A stretch of 5,482 nucleotides of DNA from DATKIY01 sp035543875 (lineage in GTDB: Bacteria; Actinomycetota; Actinomycetes; JAHEKZ01): positions 1-5,482 of the forward strand of contig DATKIY010000086.1 in the NCBI GenBank assembly GCA_035543875.1, given 5' to 3'. Made by a program: the position numbers and the translations under genes. Below are positions 5,246-5,482 of this stretch, in pieces. Below the pieces are notes generated by a model. It ran no database searches. It was not told the origin of the DNA and saw only the letters and a list, made by a program, of their open reading frames with translations. The stretch's first letter is position 1. Every line of letters begins with the position of its first letter.

Positions 5246-5482
5246 TCAGACGTAGCCGTATCGGCGTCGCGATGGCCAGGTGGCGGCGGCGACAAGAAGC
5301 CGTTGACTGCTGGGCATGTCATGGCGCCACTGATCGTCACGACGCAGTGTGATTGGCCCCTCCTGGAATCGAATGCGCCCGCCTTGCACCGTGTGATGTT
5401 TCGCGGGCAGCAGCCCCTCGTCCGTGATGAAGTCCAACGCACCCGGTCGATCCGCGACCTCACTGAGCTCAGCCACTCTCAG
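5246..5482 (-). CDS. Sulfotransferase-like protein, C-terminal end (runs off right edge)
   Basis: The reading frame is open to the window edge, and only the last 78 residues are seen. A GTG at 5476 exists but is internal, because the frame continues upstream. The pattern GLLPAKHHTVQGGRIRF, then GPITLRRDDQWRHDM and the closing RRRYGYV, is like the C-terminus of bacterial sulfotransferase family proteins (PAPS-dependent type), which end with a HxxxGNPxRF-like segment, a D-x2-W motif and a terminal RYGY. Here the family GNP is GGR, so the 3'-phosphate-binding part may deviate. The P-loop-like PAPS site would be outside the window, so activity cannot be judged. It is transcribed in the same direction as lipB, but the candidate lipB promoter suggests a separate unit. 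The assignment rests on a short C-terminal piece and is moderate. Confidence 0.6.
   Translation of the reverse strand: MRVAELSEVADRPGALDFITDEGLLPAKHHTVQGGRIRFQEGPITLRRDDQWRHDMPSSQRLLVAAATWPSRRRYGYV

Noticed and set aside
4581..5255. Plus-strand 224-codon frame opposite lipB
   Set aside because: It is antisense to a complete lipB with all catalytic residues; long antisense frames are expected at this GC content.
5246..5476. Complete small gene starting at the GTG at 5476
   Set aside because: The frame is open to the window edge and the residues match the C-terminus of a larger sulfotransferase-like protein, so it is a partial gene.

Overview
The window reads as chromosomal DNA of a high-GC Gram-positive actinobacterium. 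The evidence is the gene set (glnA, an RDD-family membrane protein, a DUF4191 protein, lipA and lipB in the neighbourhood known from Mycobacterium and Streptomyces), strong G/C bias at third codon positions, GTG and TTG starts, and a GlnR-type operator in front of glnA. Nocardioidaceae/Propionibacteriales is a plausible home, but the sequence does not settle it.

Layout. On the left (1-606, minus) is the N-terminal 202 residues of a GSI-type glutamine synthetase, with a TTG start, a good Shine-Dalgarno, a candidate -10 box and a four-pentamer GlnR box. Next, 731-2311 is an accessory segment bounded by two copies of a near-perfect palindrome of about 60 nt (731-788 and 2250-2311). Between the copies are two co-directional plus-strand genes: a small P-loop nucleotide kinase-like protein (836-1363) and a FhuF-type (2Fe-2S) siderophore-iron reductase (1405-2259). 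The FhuF-like gene's stop codon lies inside the right palindrome. Immediately after comes the RDD-family membrane protein (2330-2800, plus), which converges on DUF4191.

On the right is a minus-strand lipoate operon: lipB (4494-5195), lipA (3535-4497, ATGA overlap with lipB) and the DUF4191 membrane protein (2816-3508). The last 237 bases hold the C-terminal end of a minus-strand sulfotransferase-like gene that runs off the window.

How the genes fit together. LipB transfers octanoyl groups from acyl carrier protein to lipoyl domains and LipA inserts the two sulfurs, so these two genes make the lipoyl cofactor of 2-oxoacid dehydrogenases and the glycine cleavage system. GlnA is the main ammonium-assimilating enzyme, and the operator indicates nitrogen control. 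The most unusual part is the palindrome-bounded kinase plus FhuF pair. It sits in the interval where glnA and the RDD gene are normally adjacent and divergent, which suggests an insertion or a repeat-mediated rearrangement. No transposase or integrase is present in the window.
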